In this document: one piece after another, positions 1-7,125 of the stretch
Layout: each line of letters begins with the position of its first letter
Position numbering within the stretch: position 1 is the first letter of the stretch
Origin: JBIOYL01 sp044870185
GTDB taxonomy: Bacteria; Actinomycetota; CALGFH01
Assembly (NCBI GenBank): GCA_044870185.1
Contig: JBIOYL010000394.1
Coordinates: 1-18,009, forward strand
Length of the DNA stretch: 18,009 nucleotides
Direction: 5' to 3'
The notes under the pieces: model-generated
Database searches by the model: none
Told to the model about the DNA's origin: nothing
Seen by the model: only the letters and a program-made list of their open reading frames with translations
Translations under genes and position numbers: made by a program

Positions 1-168
1 CGCGCACACCAGGGTCAGCTCGCGGGCGGTGGCCTGGGTGAGGCGGTCCAGCAGCCGCGGGCGGGCCAGGAAGCCAGGGCGCGGGCGGGGGACGTGCAGC
101 TTGGTGGCCAGCAGCGCGTCCCGCCCGCCTGCGGCGGGCGCCGACGGCGTCGTGAGCGACTCGGCCAT
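1..168 (-). CDS. LAL-type (MalT-like) LuxR family regulator, N-terminal fragment at window edge
   Basis: The minus strand reads 56 codons from an ATG at 168 to the window edge without a stop. The peptide contains RDALLATKLHVPRPRPGFLA, followed by RPRLLDRL and ELTLVCA. This is the characteristic start of large ATP-binding LuxR regulators, just before the Walker A motif (PAGFGKTT) that should lie beyond base 1. Family knowledge: these proteins have an N-terminal STAND-type ATPase, a TPR-like middle and a C-terminal LuxR helix-turn-helix, and they activate transcription when an inducer binds. An AGGAG lies about 14 bases upstream of the ATG. The gene is divergent from the ABC exporter operon starting at 376, so it is a candidate regulator of it. 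A paralogue begins in almost the same words at about 11.25 kb, and a third ends at 16099. The family is confident; the effector is unknown. Confidence 0.82.
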   Translation of the reverse strand, partial: MAESLTTPSAPAAGGRDALLATKLHVPRPRPGFLARPRLLDRLTQATARELTLVCA

Positions 169-185
169 GCGGATCTCGCACGCTC

Positions 186-207
186 CTGCCCGTCCGGCGA
201 CGGGCAG
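186..207 (-). promoter_or_regulatory. Hairpin abutting the ribosome binding site of the LAL gene
   Basis: A perfect 9-bp stem (CTGCCCGTC / GACGGGCAG) closes a four-base loop. On the minus strand its 3' arm runs directly into the GGAG of the probable Shine-Dalgarno sequence of the LAL gene starting at 168. It could limit ribosome access or simply be a stable leader stem. The structure is seen directly; a regulatory role is inference. Confidence 0.4.
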
Positions 208-260
208 CTGCCTGGGCGGAATCATTGTAGTGGCCACCGACCGAGCGGCGGACAGTGAAG

Positions 261-320
261 ATCCCACCCTGCTTCCCACCTTGGAGGGATGTCCCACCAG
301 CTGCCGGGCAGCACCATCGA
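261..320 (+). promoter_or_regulatory. Candidate promoter/operator of the ABC exporter operon (TCCCACC repeats)
   Basis: TCCCACC occurs at 262-268, 274-280 and 292-298. Three bases after the second copy comes GAGGGATGT (284-292), a 7 of 9 match to the GGGTGATGT found at the same relative place in two other promoter regions of this window (11418-11426, and 15994-15986 on the minus strand). A -10-like sequence is weaker here: CACCAT at 312-317 keeps the 19-base spacing, or CATCGA at 315-320 matches better in sequence. The site lies between the divergent LAL gene and the ABC ATPase start at 376, where an activator site would be expected. Confidence 0.45.
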
Positions 321-375
321 CGCCGACCACTGCCACGGCCGGGCAGCACCACCAGCAAGACGCAGAGGAGGAGCG

Positions 376-1284
376 ATGGCTGATCCGGTGATCCAGACCG
401 AGAGGCTGGTCAAGCGCTACGGCAGGCACCCGGCGCTCCGAGGGCTGGACCTGGCGGTGCGGCCCGGGGAGGTGTTCGGGTTCCTGGGCCCCAACGGGGC
501 CGGCAAGACCACCACCATCCGGCTGCTGCTGGACCTGCTGCGGCCCACCGCCGGCACCGTCCGGGTGCTCGGCCGGGACCCGCGCGCCGGCGGCGCCAGG
601 CTGCGCCGGCGCATCGGCTACCTGCCGGGCGAGCTGCGCCTGGGCGGCCGCCAGACCGCCGGGGAGCTATTGACCTTCCTGGGCAACCTGCGCGGCGGCG
701 TGCCGGCGCGGCGCATCCAGCAGCTGGCCGAGCGGCTGGAGCTGGACCTTGACCGCCCGCTCGGTGGGCTGTCCAAAGGCAACCGGCAGAAGGTCGGGCT
801 GATCCAGGCGTTCATGCACACCCCGGAGCTGCTGGTCCTGGACGAGCCGTCCAGCGGCCTGGACCCCCTGCTGCAGCAGCAGCTCCTGGCCATGGTCCGG
901 GAGGCCCGCGCCGACGGCCGCACGGTGTTCCTGTCCTCGCACGTGCTGGCCGAGGTCGAGCACGTCGCCGACCGGGTCGGGATCCTGCGCGCCGGCCAAC
1001 TGGTGGCCACCGAGGCCATCCAGACACTGCGGGAGCGGGCGGTCCGCCGGGTGGAGCTTCGCTTCGCCGTCCCCGTGCCCGCCGCGGCCTTCCGGCACCT
1101 GCCCGGCGTCCGGGACGTCGCGGTGGACGGCGAGCTGCTGCGCTGCACGGTGGCCGGCTCGGCCGACGCCCTGGTCAAGGCGGCCGCCCAGTTCCCGGTG
1201 GTCAGCCTGCTGTCCCACGAGCCCGACCTGGAGGAGCTGTTCCTCGCCTACTACACCGAAGAAGGTGAACGTCGTGCTGCGTAA
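376..1284 (+). CDS. ABC transporter ATP-binding protein (ABC-2 type exporter)
   Basis: This 302-residue protein is a typical single-domain ATPase of an ABC-2 drug/antibiotic-type exporter. It energises the permease encoded immediately downstream at the inner face of the membrane. Visible motifs are Walker A GPNGAGKTT (residues 38-46), a degenerate signature LSKGNRQK instead of LSGGQ, Walker B LLVLDEPSSGLDP, and the H-loop in LSSHVL. A C-terminal extension of about 90 residues follows the nucleotide-binding domain, as is common in this subfamily. The ATG at 376 was chosen because GAGGAGGAG lies just before it at 365-373 and the protein then begins at the family's usual point. An in-frame ATG at 289 would add an unconserved N-terminus. 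The gene overlaps the start of the permease, which implies translational coupling. The substrate cannot be read from sequence. Confidence 0.93.
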   Translation: MADPVIQTERLVKRYGRHPALRGLDLAVRPGEVFGFLGPNGAGKTTTIRLLLDLLRPTAGTVRVLGRDPRAGGARLRRRIGYLPGELRLGGRQTAGELLTFLGNLRGGVPARRIQQLAERLELDLDRPLGGLSKGNRQKVGLIQAFMHTPELLVLDEPSSGLDPLLQQQLLAMVREARADGRTVFLSSHVLAEVEHVADRVGILRAGQLVATEAIQTLRERAVRRVELRFAVPVPAAAFRHLPGVRDVAVDGELLRCTVAGSADALVKAAAQFPVVSLLSHEPDLEELFLAYYTEEGERRAA

Positions 1285-2052
1285 CGTGTTCGTCAAGACC
1301 CTGCGCGACCAGCGCCGCTGGCTTGGCTGGTGGTCGCTGGGCCTGCTGGCCGTGATCGCCGCCTACGTGCTGCCCTACCGCGCCTATCTGGACGCCGGCA
1401 TGCTGAAGGTCAATGCCGACGCGCCGGTCTACCAGGCGCTCGGCTACGACAACTCGCCGGCCGGCTACCTCAGGGCACCCTGTTCGCCCTGCTGGGGCCG
1501 CTGCTGCTGGTGATGATGGCGGTCGCCGCCGGCGCCCGCGCCGTCGCCGGCGACGAGGAGGCCGGCACCCTGGAGCTGCTGCTGGCCCACCCGGTCAGCC
1601 GCACCCGCCTGGTCGCCGAGCGCTTCGGCGCCCTGGCCGCCGCCGTCACCCTGCTCGGGCTGGTGGTCTGGCTCGGCACCCTGGCCGCGGTGGCCGCCGC
1701 CGACATGGGGATCGGGGTCGGCCACCTCGCTGTCGCCACCCTCGGGCTGGTGCTGCTGGCCCTGGGCTTCGGTACGGTGGCGCTGGCTGTCGGCGCGCGC
1801 AGCGGCCACCGCGGCCTGACCCTGGGCGTCACCGCCGCCCTGGCCGTGGCCGCCTACCTGGCCGACACCGTCGCCCCCCGGGTCGACTCCCTCAAGGCGC
1901 TCCAGCAGTGGTCGCCGTTCTACTGGTACCTGGGCGGCGAGCCGCTGCGCACCGGCGTCGACCTCGGCCACCTGCTGGTGCTGGCCGCCGTGCCCCTGGT
2001 CATGGTCGGGCTGGCCCTATGGTGGCTCAACCGCCGCGACATCGCGGTATGA
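1274..2052 (+). CDS. ABC-2 family permease, interrupted by one frameshift near 1470
   Basis: This is the membrane partner of the preceding ATPase. The first 66 or so codons (from GTG 1274, with AAGG eight bases upstream) read MLRNVFVKTLRDQRRWLGWW and a first membrane helix, ending at DNSPAGYL. The protein then continues one frame over with GTLFALLGPLLLVMMAVAAG, the conserved ABC-2 cytoplasmic motif DEEAGTLELLLAHPVSR, and further hydrophobic helices to WWLNRRDIAV. About six membrane segments are seen in all. Restoring one base near 1470-1471 (CTC-CAG for CTCAG) makes a continuous protein of about 259 residues. Everything either side looks well preserved, so a sequencing indel is at least as likely as a recent mutation. 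The start overlaps the ATPase stop by 11 bases. An alternative GTG at 1265 has no proper ribosome binding site. Confidence 0.85.
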
Positions 2053-2067
2053 ACGAGGAGCTTCCCC

Positions 2068-2547
2068 ATGCGTGGCCGCTGGTCCGGCCCGGCGGTGCGC
2101 TGGTCACGGTGGTCGGTAGCACCGCGACCGGCCCGCCGCGCCCCGGACGCCCGCTGGGTGTTCTTTATCGTCGAGGCCGACCGTGCCGAGCTGGCCGAGC
2201 TGGGCCGCCGGATCGGCGGCGCCGGCGACCTCGCCTCGGTGGTGGAACCGCGCAGCGGCGCAGAGGACGCGGAGGTCATGGCGCCCGACAGCGACGTGGT
2301 GCAGGGAGAGCACGCCATCGAGGCGTTCTTCAAGGCGGCGTCGCAGGCGGCCCAGCGGCTGGGCATGCGTCGGACCATCCACGTGCGGCAGGTGGAATGC
2401 TCAGGCGACCTCGGCTACGTGCTGAGCACCGTCGTCCTGGAGCTCCCGGCGGCTGCTGGCCAGGCGACCACCACGTTCAACGACGTCACGGTCTGGAAGC
2501 TGGACGCCGGTCGAGGCTGGCGGATCGTCGCCGGGCGGGTCAGGTGA
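2068..2547 (+). CDS. NTF2-like / SnoaL-fold protein of unknown role
   Basis: A 159-residue protein whose second half has the layout of small NTF2-like (DUF4440/SnoaL) domains. GDLASVVEP at about 53-61 is followed by EDAEVMAPDSDVVQGEHAIEAFF (about 66-88), then an alternating strand region, and it ends with FNDVTVWKLDAGRGWRIVAG (about 137-156). Such domains form a cone that binds or isomerises small hydrophobic molecules, and many have no known activity. The first 30 residues are basic and atypical. The ATG at 2068 is preceded by GAGGAG at the right distance, 15 bases after the permease stop, so it is probably the third gene of the exporter operon. Its last 8 bases overlap the end of the convergent gene. 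The fold is fairly sure; the substrate is not. Confidence 0.75.
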   Translation: MRGRWSGPAVRWSRWSVAPRPARRAPDARWVFFIVEADRAELAELGRRIGGAGDLASVVEPRSGAEDAEVMAPDSDVVQGEHAIEAFFKAASQAAQRLGMRRTIHVRQVECSGDLGYVLSTVVLELPAAAGQATTTFNDVTVWKLDAGRGWRIVAGRVR

Positions 2548-3238
2548 AGTCCGCGTACTCCTGGTTCCGCTTCCGGCCGCTGCGCAGGACCGTGATGCTG
2601 AGGAAGTACAGCACCGGCAGGCCCGCATAGATCAGCAGGCTCACCCCCGGCGCCATCCTGGCCACCAGGACCGCCAGCAGGTAGACCAGCCCCGGGTACA
2701 GGTTGAGGGCCAGGCCGGCTCGGCGCTGGCGGTCATCCAGCCGCTGCCACAACAGGTGCGGACGGTTGGTGGCATACAGCCAGATGACCACCCGCATGAC
2801 CGCGATCGCGACCAGCAGCAGGCCGTAGATCCGCAGCGCCACCGGCTCCTGGTCGTAGCGGCCCAGCAGGCCCGCGCCGAACGGCAGCAGGCACAGTGGC
2901 AGCAGGTACAAGATGTTCAGCCACACCAGGCCGCGGTCGGTGCGGCGGATGAGCGCGAACAGGTCGCGATGGCCGACCCAGTACATCCCGGCCAGGATGA
3001 AGCTGATCACAAAGGCGACAAGCGACGGCCGGATCTCCCCCAGCGCCTCGTTCAGCGAGTGACCCTTGGTGAGCTCGGGGACGTGGATCTCCAGGACCAG
3101 CAGGGTGATGATGATCGCGAACACGCCGTCGGACAGGGCAAGCACACGGGCCGGATCGTGCAGGCGCTCCAGCAAGCCCCTGGCAGCGTCAGCTTCCTCA
3201 CGCGCTCGGGCGACGTCGACCTCTTGTTCGTCGGCCAC
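2540..3238 (-). CDS. TMEM175 / DUF1211 family membrane protein (putative K+ channel)
   Basis: A 232-residue protein with a charged N-terminus of about 30 residues, then R31 and LSDGVFAI (35-42). This is the hallmark first-helix motif of the TMEM175/DUF1211 family, followed by TLLVLEIHVPEL. About six membrane helices follow, with the conserved-looking loop YWVGHRDLFALIRRTDRGLVWLN. Family knowledge: bacterial homologues are tetrameric potassium-permeable leak channels in the cytoplasmic membrane, although many are uncharacterised. Length fits a single six-helix repeat. The start is GTG at 3238, chosen because GGGAGGGAGG lies just upstream. The gene converges on the NTF2-like gene with an 8-base overlap of the coding ends. 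It appears intact, unlike most of what lies to its right. Confidence 0.88.
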   Translation of the reverse strand: MADEQEVDVARAREEADAARGLLERLHDPARVLALSDGVFAIIITLLVLEIHVPELTKGHSLNEALGEIRPSLVAFVISFILAGMYWVGHRDLFALIRRTDRGLVWLNILYLLPLCLLPFGAGLLGRYDQEPVALRIYGLLLVAIAVMRVVIWLYATNRPHLLWQRLDDRQRRAGLALNLYPGLVYLLAVLVARMAPGVSLLIYAGLPVLYFLSITVLRSGRKRNQEYADFT

Positions 3239-3475
3239 CGCAACCTCCCTCCCGTGCCCAAGCCGGCGCAGCGTCGCTCTGGCCGCGACTGGCTTGGACC
3301 CCGTACTCCATCGCGTCGACGCCCATCCTGGGACGCGACGGGTCGCGTGTCACGCCCTACGGCACCTCACCCGGGTGAATCGTGGGGAGGGCGTTGGGGC
3401 TCACCCGTCCAGCGGCTACAACAGGCCGGGATGGATATGGATCGCGATCGATCACGCGCCACTGCTGCCGGGGCG
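3239..3475. other. Intergenic region upstream of the TMEM175 gene
   Basis: No gene is supported here. It contains the leader of the minus-strand TMEM175 gene and a perfect 12-bp palindrome TCACCCGGGTGA at 3367-3378, whose half GGGTGA resembles the GGGTGATGT element seen in three other promoter regions. Nothing else recognisable. Confidence 0.4.
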
Positions 3476-3640
3476 GACGCCTGCGTCGAAAGCGGCCAAC
3501 CGTTCGTGCTGGTGCTGGACGACCTTCACCTCGTGACCGGGCGGCGCTGTCACACAGCCATCGGCTACCTCGCGGAGCGGCTGGCGCCGGTTGCCAGCTG
3601 GCGCTCGCGACCAGGACCGATCCTTCGCTGCCGTTCGGGA
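3476..3640 (+). pseudogene. Fragment of a LAL (MalT-like) regulator ATPase domain
   Basis: The plus strand encodes GQPFVLVLDDLHLV followed by TAIGYLAERL. One frame over comes GCQLALATRTDPSLP. Together these match the Walker B and sensor region (VLVLDDYHLV...LPPGLRLVLATRADPPLPL) of LAL/STAND regulators, so the two pieces are one gene fragment split by a frameshift near 3590. There is no N-terminal Walker A upstream and nothing of the middle or HTH region downstream. Only about 55 codons survive. It lies in the opposite orientation to the other LAL genes in the window and abuts a fragment of an unrelated gene on the other strand. Confidence 0.6.
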
Positions 3641-3651
3641 GCTGGCGGGCG

Positions 3652-3757
3652 CCCGGGCAGCCCGGAGCGCGTGGTCGGGCCGGCGGGTCGGAGCGTTGAA
3701 CAGCGCCATGATGGTGTCGCCCGGTGCATCACCGCCGCTCTCAAGGCAGATGCTCAC
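3652..3757 (-). pseudogene. Fragment of a class III adenylate/guanylate cyclase domain
   Basis: On the minus strand a short open stretch reads GGDAPGDTIMALFNAPTRRP followed by DHALRAARA. This closely follows the conserved class III nucleotide cyclase segment around the second metal-binding aspartate (GDxxMAxFNAPxxQxDHAxRAxxAAL). About 35 codons are recognisable. The sequence before it and after it no longer fits the family, and at 3651 it meets the oppositely oriented LAL fragment. With no catalytic core left it cannot be functional. The call rests on one motif, so it is moderate. Confidence 0.45.
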
Positions 3758-3858
3758 CCTCCCCGAGCCGGACGCTGCCGAGGTCAGCGTCGCGCGACCA
3801 CGAGGAGATCGCGGGGGTGACTGGTGGCCCCGCTCGTCGTCCCGCTCCGCCCGCCCGT

Positions 3859-4065
3859 TCAGGCGGTCGGGGCCTCGGTCGGGGCCTCGTGCCAGACGCC
3901 CTCGTCAAGCTCGGCGCGGCGCTGCCGCCGCCTGATCACGTACACGGCACCCCCAGCCAGCGCAAGCAGCATCACGAACCGCTTCGCGCGCCCGCGCCGG
4001 TGCTCGTGCTCGAACTCGTGGCTGTGCTCGGGAACGGCGCCGGTGTCGACGCGCTTTCGGGCCAT
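3859..4065 (-). CDS. Small single-pass membrane protein of unknown function (68 aa)
   Basis: A complete small gene. The ATG at 4065 is preceded by a strong GAGGAGG nine bases upstream. The protein has a His/Glu-rich N-terminus (HSHEFEHEH, residues 14-22), a basic stretch, one hydrophobic helix (about 30-44), then an arginine-rich stop-transfer segment and the tail ELDEGVWHEAPTEAP. Short proteins with one helix next to arginines and a terminal VWHEAPT-type motif are common in actinobacteria and have no assigned function. The topology is probably N-terminus out, arginine-rich C-terminus in. It is transcribed away from the ISAs1 remnant and has no evident operon partner. The coding call is firm because of the ribosome binding site and the ordered composition; the role is unknown. 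Confidence 0.72.
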   Translation of the reverse strand: MARKRVDTGAVPEHSHEFEHEHRRGRAKRFVMLLALAGGAVYVIRRRQRRAELDEGVWHEAPTEAPTA

Positions 4066-4189
4066 CGTCTGGGGCCTCCTCGGGGGACGGTCCGGCATGC
4101 ATGCAGCAACCTGCGAAGTCTAAAGCCTGTCGGACCATCTCGGGTGAGGGAGATCCCGGCAGCACCCTGCTCGGTGTCCTTCGCTCACG

Positions 4190-4470
4190 CCGCGCCACCT
4201 GCGGCGGTGGAGGTCACGCACCCGGCAGGCAACCTGGATCGCTTGAGCGGGGTGCGGGGAGTCCAGGCCGGTGACGCTGGTGACCTTGCGGGTGCGCAGC
4301 GCGTCAGCGGTGCTGAGCACGCCGGCCAGGTCCAGGTCGGCCAGCAGCGGCTGGAACACCGAACGCTCGTTGGTGGTGGGGGTCCACGTCGCGTTGGGCG
4401 AGGACGGCCCATTGCGGTGGTCCATCGCTTCAAGCGGTGCACCGGACCGCCCTGGCCAGCACCCGGCGGA
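4190..4470 (-). mobile_element. ISAs1-family transposase remnant
   Basis: The minus strand encodes TNERSVFQPLLADLDLAGVL followed by STADALRTR, the ISAs1-family DDE block around the second catalytic aspartate (KTNEI..F.PLL..LDL.G.VVTADALHTQ). Upstream, in two frames, are EAMDHR and AVLAQRDVD, which also belong to the family. Downstream AQAIQVACRVRDLHRRRWR matches a later part of the same protein. The intervening segment (AHYLF.VKGNQP) is missing, so there is an internal deletion as well as a frameshift. About 90 codons survive of some 370. No terminal inverted repeats were found. Confidence 0.65.
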
Positions 4471-4925
4471 GCGAGGCGTTCCAGCAGCCGGGACAGTCAC
4501 ATGGGGGGCAAGTGGGCGGACATCGTCGAGGTGGTCAGGGCGGCAAGGATCGAGGATGACGGTTGGGCAGGCACGGGCTTTGCGTTGTGGTCATGGGTGT
4601 CGGCAACCGCATGATCTCGAAGTTCCGTGCCTGCTTCCCGCCCAGCAATCCTCCAGGCCGCCAAACCGGACATTACGGTACTCTGCCGGGCCCTGGGAGT
4701 TCGGGAGTCGCGGCTGAGCGTCGCAGACAAGCAGGAGCTATCGACTTCTACGGACTTCTCCCTTGGACCGAGGCGAGTCACCCTCGCCGAACTCGCCAAG
4801 CCTGCTGCTTGCCCCGAACCAAACAGGCCAAGGACCGCCCTGTCATCCCAATTTGCGCGGCACGGCCGCTTCGTCGAGACTCCAGCCTTCCCGTCCGGTC
4901 CCTACTCCATCATGGGAGAAGCGTC
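4471..4925. other. Intergenic region without a recognisable gene
   Basis: Open frames exist on both strands, but none has a familiar domain, a good ribosome binding site or consistent codon order. The last 100 bases hold the leader of the secreted protein gene that starts at 4926 (GGAGAAG at 4914-4920). Confidence 0.4.
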
Positions 4926-5426
4926 GTGAAGCGACGAATCCTTGTTGCCCTTGCCCTCATCGGGCTGCTCTCGGTCATCCTCATCGGTCGCGCCGGGGCG
5001 GCCACCCAGGACACCAGCCCGGTCGCCACCTTCGCCGGAGCGGTGGTCGGCACCTCCACGCTCATCCGGACCGGCAGCGGCATCTCCTTCTCGCTGTCCA
5101 CCAGCGGGCTGGAGGCTGGGCACGCGGTGACCGTCTGGTGGATGGTGTTCAACCCCGACGGGTCGGTGTCGGTGCAGTATGCCGCCGGCCACGTCATCGA
5201 CGAGGGCGGCGTGGCCGAATTCGGCGGCCACCTGAGTGTGGGCGACACCGACGGGGTCATCAACAACGGCCCGGGCCTGCTGGACGCCCAGGGCGCGAAT
5301 GTCGTGCTGGTGGTACGCGACCATGGCCCTGCCGACCCGGGCAGGGTCAGCCAGCAGATCCACACCTTCGGCGTCTGCAACCCGACCTGCACCGACCGGC
5401 AGATGTCGATGCACGCGGCCGGCTGA
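4926..5426 (+). CDS. Secreted protein of unknown function with signal peptide
   Basis: A 166-residue protein starting at GTG 4926, with GGAGAAG just upstream. It begins with a classical signal peptide: KRR, a hydrophobic core from about residue 5 to 21, and a likely cleavage after AGA near residue 25. The mature part is rich in Gly, Val, Thr and Ser with alternating hydrophobic residues and reads as a beta-rich domain. Segments include SGLEAGHAVTVWWMVFNPDG, AGHVIDEGGVAEFGGHL, ANVVLVVRDHGPADPGRVSQ and QIHTFGVCNPTC, with two cysteines near the C-terminus that could form a disulfide. I recognise this pattern (GHxxTVWWxxFNP ... VVRDHGPxxPGxxxxQIHTF) as recurring in actinobacterial exported proteins, but know no function for it. 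A longer in-frame start at 4563 is unlikely, because it would bury the signal peptide. Confidence 0.82.
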   Translation: MKRRILVALALIGLLSVILIGRAGAATQDTSPVATFAGAVVGTSTLIRTGSGISFSLSTSGLEAGHAVTVWWMVFNPDGSVSVQYAAGHVIDEGGVAEFGGHLSVGDTDGVINNGPGLLDAQGANVVLVVRDHGPADPGRVSQQIHTFGVCNPTCTDRQMSMHAAG

Positions 5427-5428
5427 GG

Positions 5429-5444
5429 CGCCGGTTGGCCGGCG
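5429..5444 (+). terminator. Possible terminator hairpin after the secreted protein gene
   Basis: CGCCGG and CCGGCG form a perfect 6-bp stem around TTGG, beginning two bases after the stop codon. There is no T-run, so it is a weak candidate, although many actinobacterial terminators lack one. Confidence 0.35.
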
Positions 5445-5778
5445 AGTGGGCTGAGATCCTCGGGCCCGTGCCCACGGCGTGCCCTACGCAACGGACACGA
5501 GCGGTCACCAAGGGTCAACCACGGCTTCTGGAGCTCGGCCCTGACCTCGCGGTGTAGCGTCGGAACAGGAGCGGCTCTGCCCTCGACCATGGCCTTCCAA
5601 GCCCGTGAACTCGCCGTGTCCAAACCGCTGGTCATGTGCGAGTGACACCTGTCTCTGCCGCGACCTCTCAGGGGTAGAGGCCGCCAGGCTGGACCCGGCC
5701 GCCATCCCTCCTTCACCGGATGGGATCCGCTATCCACTACCCCGGGAGATCGGACCGGCGGCCGAGTCCAGCCTGTCA
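5445..5778. other. Intergenic region between the secreted protein gene and the IS21 remnant
   Basis: I see no gene, RNA or clear repeat here. It should contain one end of the IS21-like element, but I could not identify a terminal inverted repeat by eye. Confidence 0.35.
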
Positions 5779-6657
5779 TCAGTGGTCGATGCGGCGTTCA
5801 TTCTTCAACACCCATGGCATCGAGGACCGGGGGACGGCGAAGACGTCGGCGGTGGTCAGGATGCAGATACAGCCCCGCACCCGAGGCGTCGCAGCACACC
5901 ACAGCGCTGAAGATCCGCTTTGCGTTCCCTTGGTGAGGATGACCTCGGCGTGGTGGACGAGCCGGTCGATCATGGCTTCGGCGACGACGTCGTCGCCGAA
6001 GACCTCACCCCAGCGGCCAAACGGCTTGTTGCTGGTGACGATCAGGCTGGCGCATTCGTAGCGGGCGGAGACCAGCTGGAAGAACAGGTTGGCGGCCTCG
6101 GCCTCCAACGGGATGTAGCCGACCTCGTCACAGACCAGCAGCGGGTAGCGGCCCAGCCGCACCAGCTCGGCCTGCAGCCGGTCGGCGGCGTGCGCGTCGG
6201 CCAGCCGAGCCACCCACCCGCCAGCGGTGGCAAACAGCACCCGATGGCCAGCCTGGCAGGCGCGGATCCCAAGCCCGATCGCCAGGTGGGTCTTGCCGGT
6301 GCCTGATGGGCCCAGGAAGACCACGTTCTCCCTGGCGGTGACGAAGTCCAAGGTGCCCAGGTGCGCGCTGTTCGCGCTTGAGGCCGCGGGCGTGGTCGAA
6401 GTCGAACTCCTCCAGGCTCTTGCGGGCGGGCAGCCGGGCGGCGCGGATGCGGGCCTCACCGCCGTGGGCCTGGCGGGCGGTGACCTCCCGTTGCAGGCAG
6501 GCAGCCAGGAACTCCTGGTGGGTCCAGCCCTCAGCGCGGGCGCGGTCGGCGAGCCGACCGGCGGCCTCGCCGAGACTGGGCGCCTTGAGTGCGCGGGTCA
6601 AAAGGCGAGCTCGGCAGCGAGGTCCCGCGCGGCCGTCGTGGTCGTCTGGGTCGCCAT
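5779..6657 (-). pseudogene. istB: IS21-family helper ATPase IstB, frameshifted
   Basis: IstB is the AAA+ ATPase that assists the IS21 transposase in target selection. The start is ATG 6657, reading MATQTTTTAARDLAAELAF. A frameshift in a T-run near 6600 leads into LTRALKAPSLGEAAGRLADR and onward to KSLEEFDFDHARGLKREQ. A second shift near 6370 leads to the core: Walker A GPSGTGKTH, VLFATAGGWVARLADAHAADR, Walker B LLVCDEVGYIPL and IVTSNKPFGRWGEVFGDDVV, then AMIDRLVHHAEVILTKG. The usual C-terminal GDSYRL segment is absent and replaced by unrelated residues up to the stop at 5779. The start overlaps the IstA stop (TGATG), as is normal for IS21 elements. Two frameshifts plus the altered end mean it is very probably inactive. 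Confidence 0.85.
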
Positions 6658-7035
6658 CACGCCATCCCCTGCCCGTCGAGGCCGAAGGCGGCGTCGTAGT
6701 CGGCCAGGCAGCGCAGCTCGACCTAGGCCTGGTCGTGGTCGCGGCTGGCTGGGTGGCCAGCCACGGCGCGGTCGTGGCGCAGTTGTGCCGCGGTGCAAGG
6801 TGGGTGGGGTCGCTGATGGTCTGGTGGCGGGCCCAGATGCGCTCGTGGTCGGCGACCAGCCGCCCGTCACAGCGCACCCGGACCCGCTCGAGGTCGGCGC
6901 GCACCTCGACCCGGTGGCCGACCGCGGCCGGGTGCACCGAGTAGTCGTTGCTGTCCAAGCGGACGTAGTGGTCGCGTGGCAGGCGCAGCCCGGACTGCCA
7001 GCCGGTGGGCGGTGAGGTTCCCCCGCTTTCGACTC
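6657..7035 (-). pseudogene. istA: IS21-family transposase IstA, C-terminal remnant
   Basis: On the minus strand the reading begins near 7035 with TGWQSGLRLPRDHYVRLDSN, then DYSVHPAAVGHRVEVRADLE and DHERIWARHQTISDPTHLAP. This is the conserved C-terminal DNA-binding/beta region of IstA. A one-base loss near 6790 shifts the frame, and the protein then reads AAQLRHDRAVAGHPASRDHD, hits an in-frame TAG near 6724, and continues VELRCLADYDAAFGLDGQGM to a TGA that overlaps the IstB start. The whole N-terminal HTH and DDE catalytic core are missing, because the sequence is unrelated beyond about 7035. It is a dead remnant, paired with IstB in the normal gene order. Confidence 0.72.
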
Positions 7036-7125
7036 TGCTGGCGAATTTACGGGCCGTGTGAGCTGGTGGTCTGCTGTGGTCGTGGTGTGCAGCAGCGCGC
7101 ACCGGACCCAGAGGTGGTCGACGAT

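Noticed and set aside
1265..1513. Short 82-codon protein ending at 1513 as a separate gene
   Set aside because: Its last dozen residues (after AGYLR) are out of frame relative to the conserved permease; the first part joins the downstream frame as one ABC-2 permease.
1413..2630. Long open frame of 405 codons antiphase to the ABC permease
   Set aside because: It is a string of Arg, Gly, Pro and Ala with no domains, the usual shadow of a GC-rich gene; the permease frame explains the region.
4563..5426. Longer version of the secreted protein starting at 4563
   Set aside because: It would put about 120 low-quality residues before a typical signal peptide; the GTG at 4926 has its own ribosome binding site.
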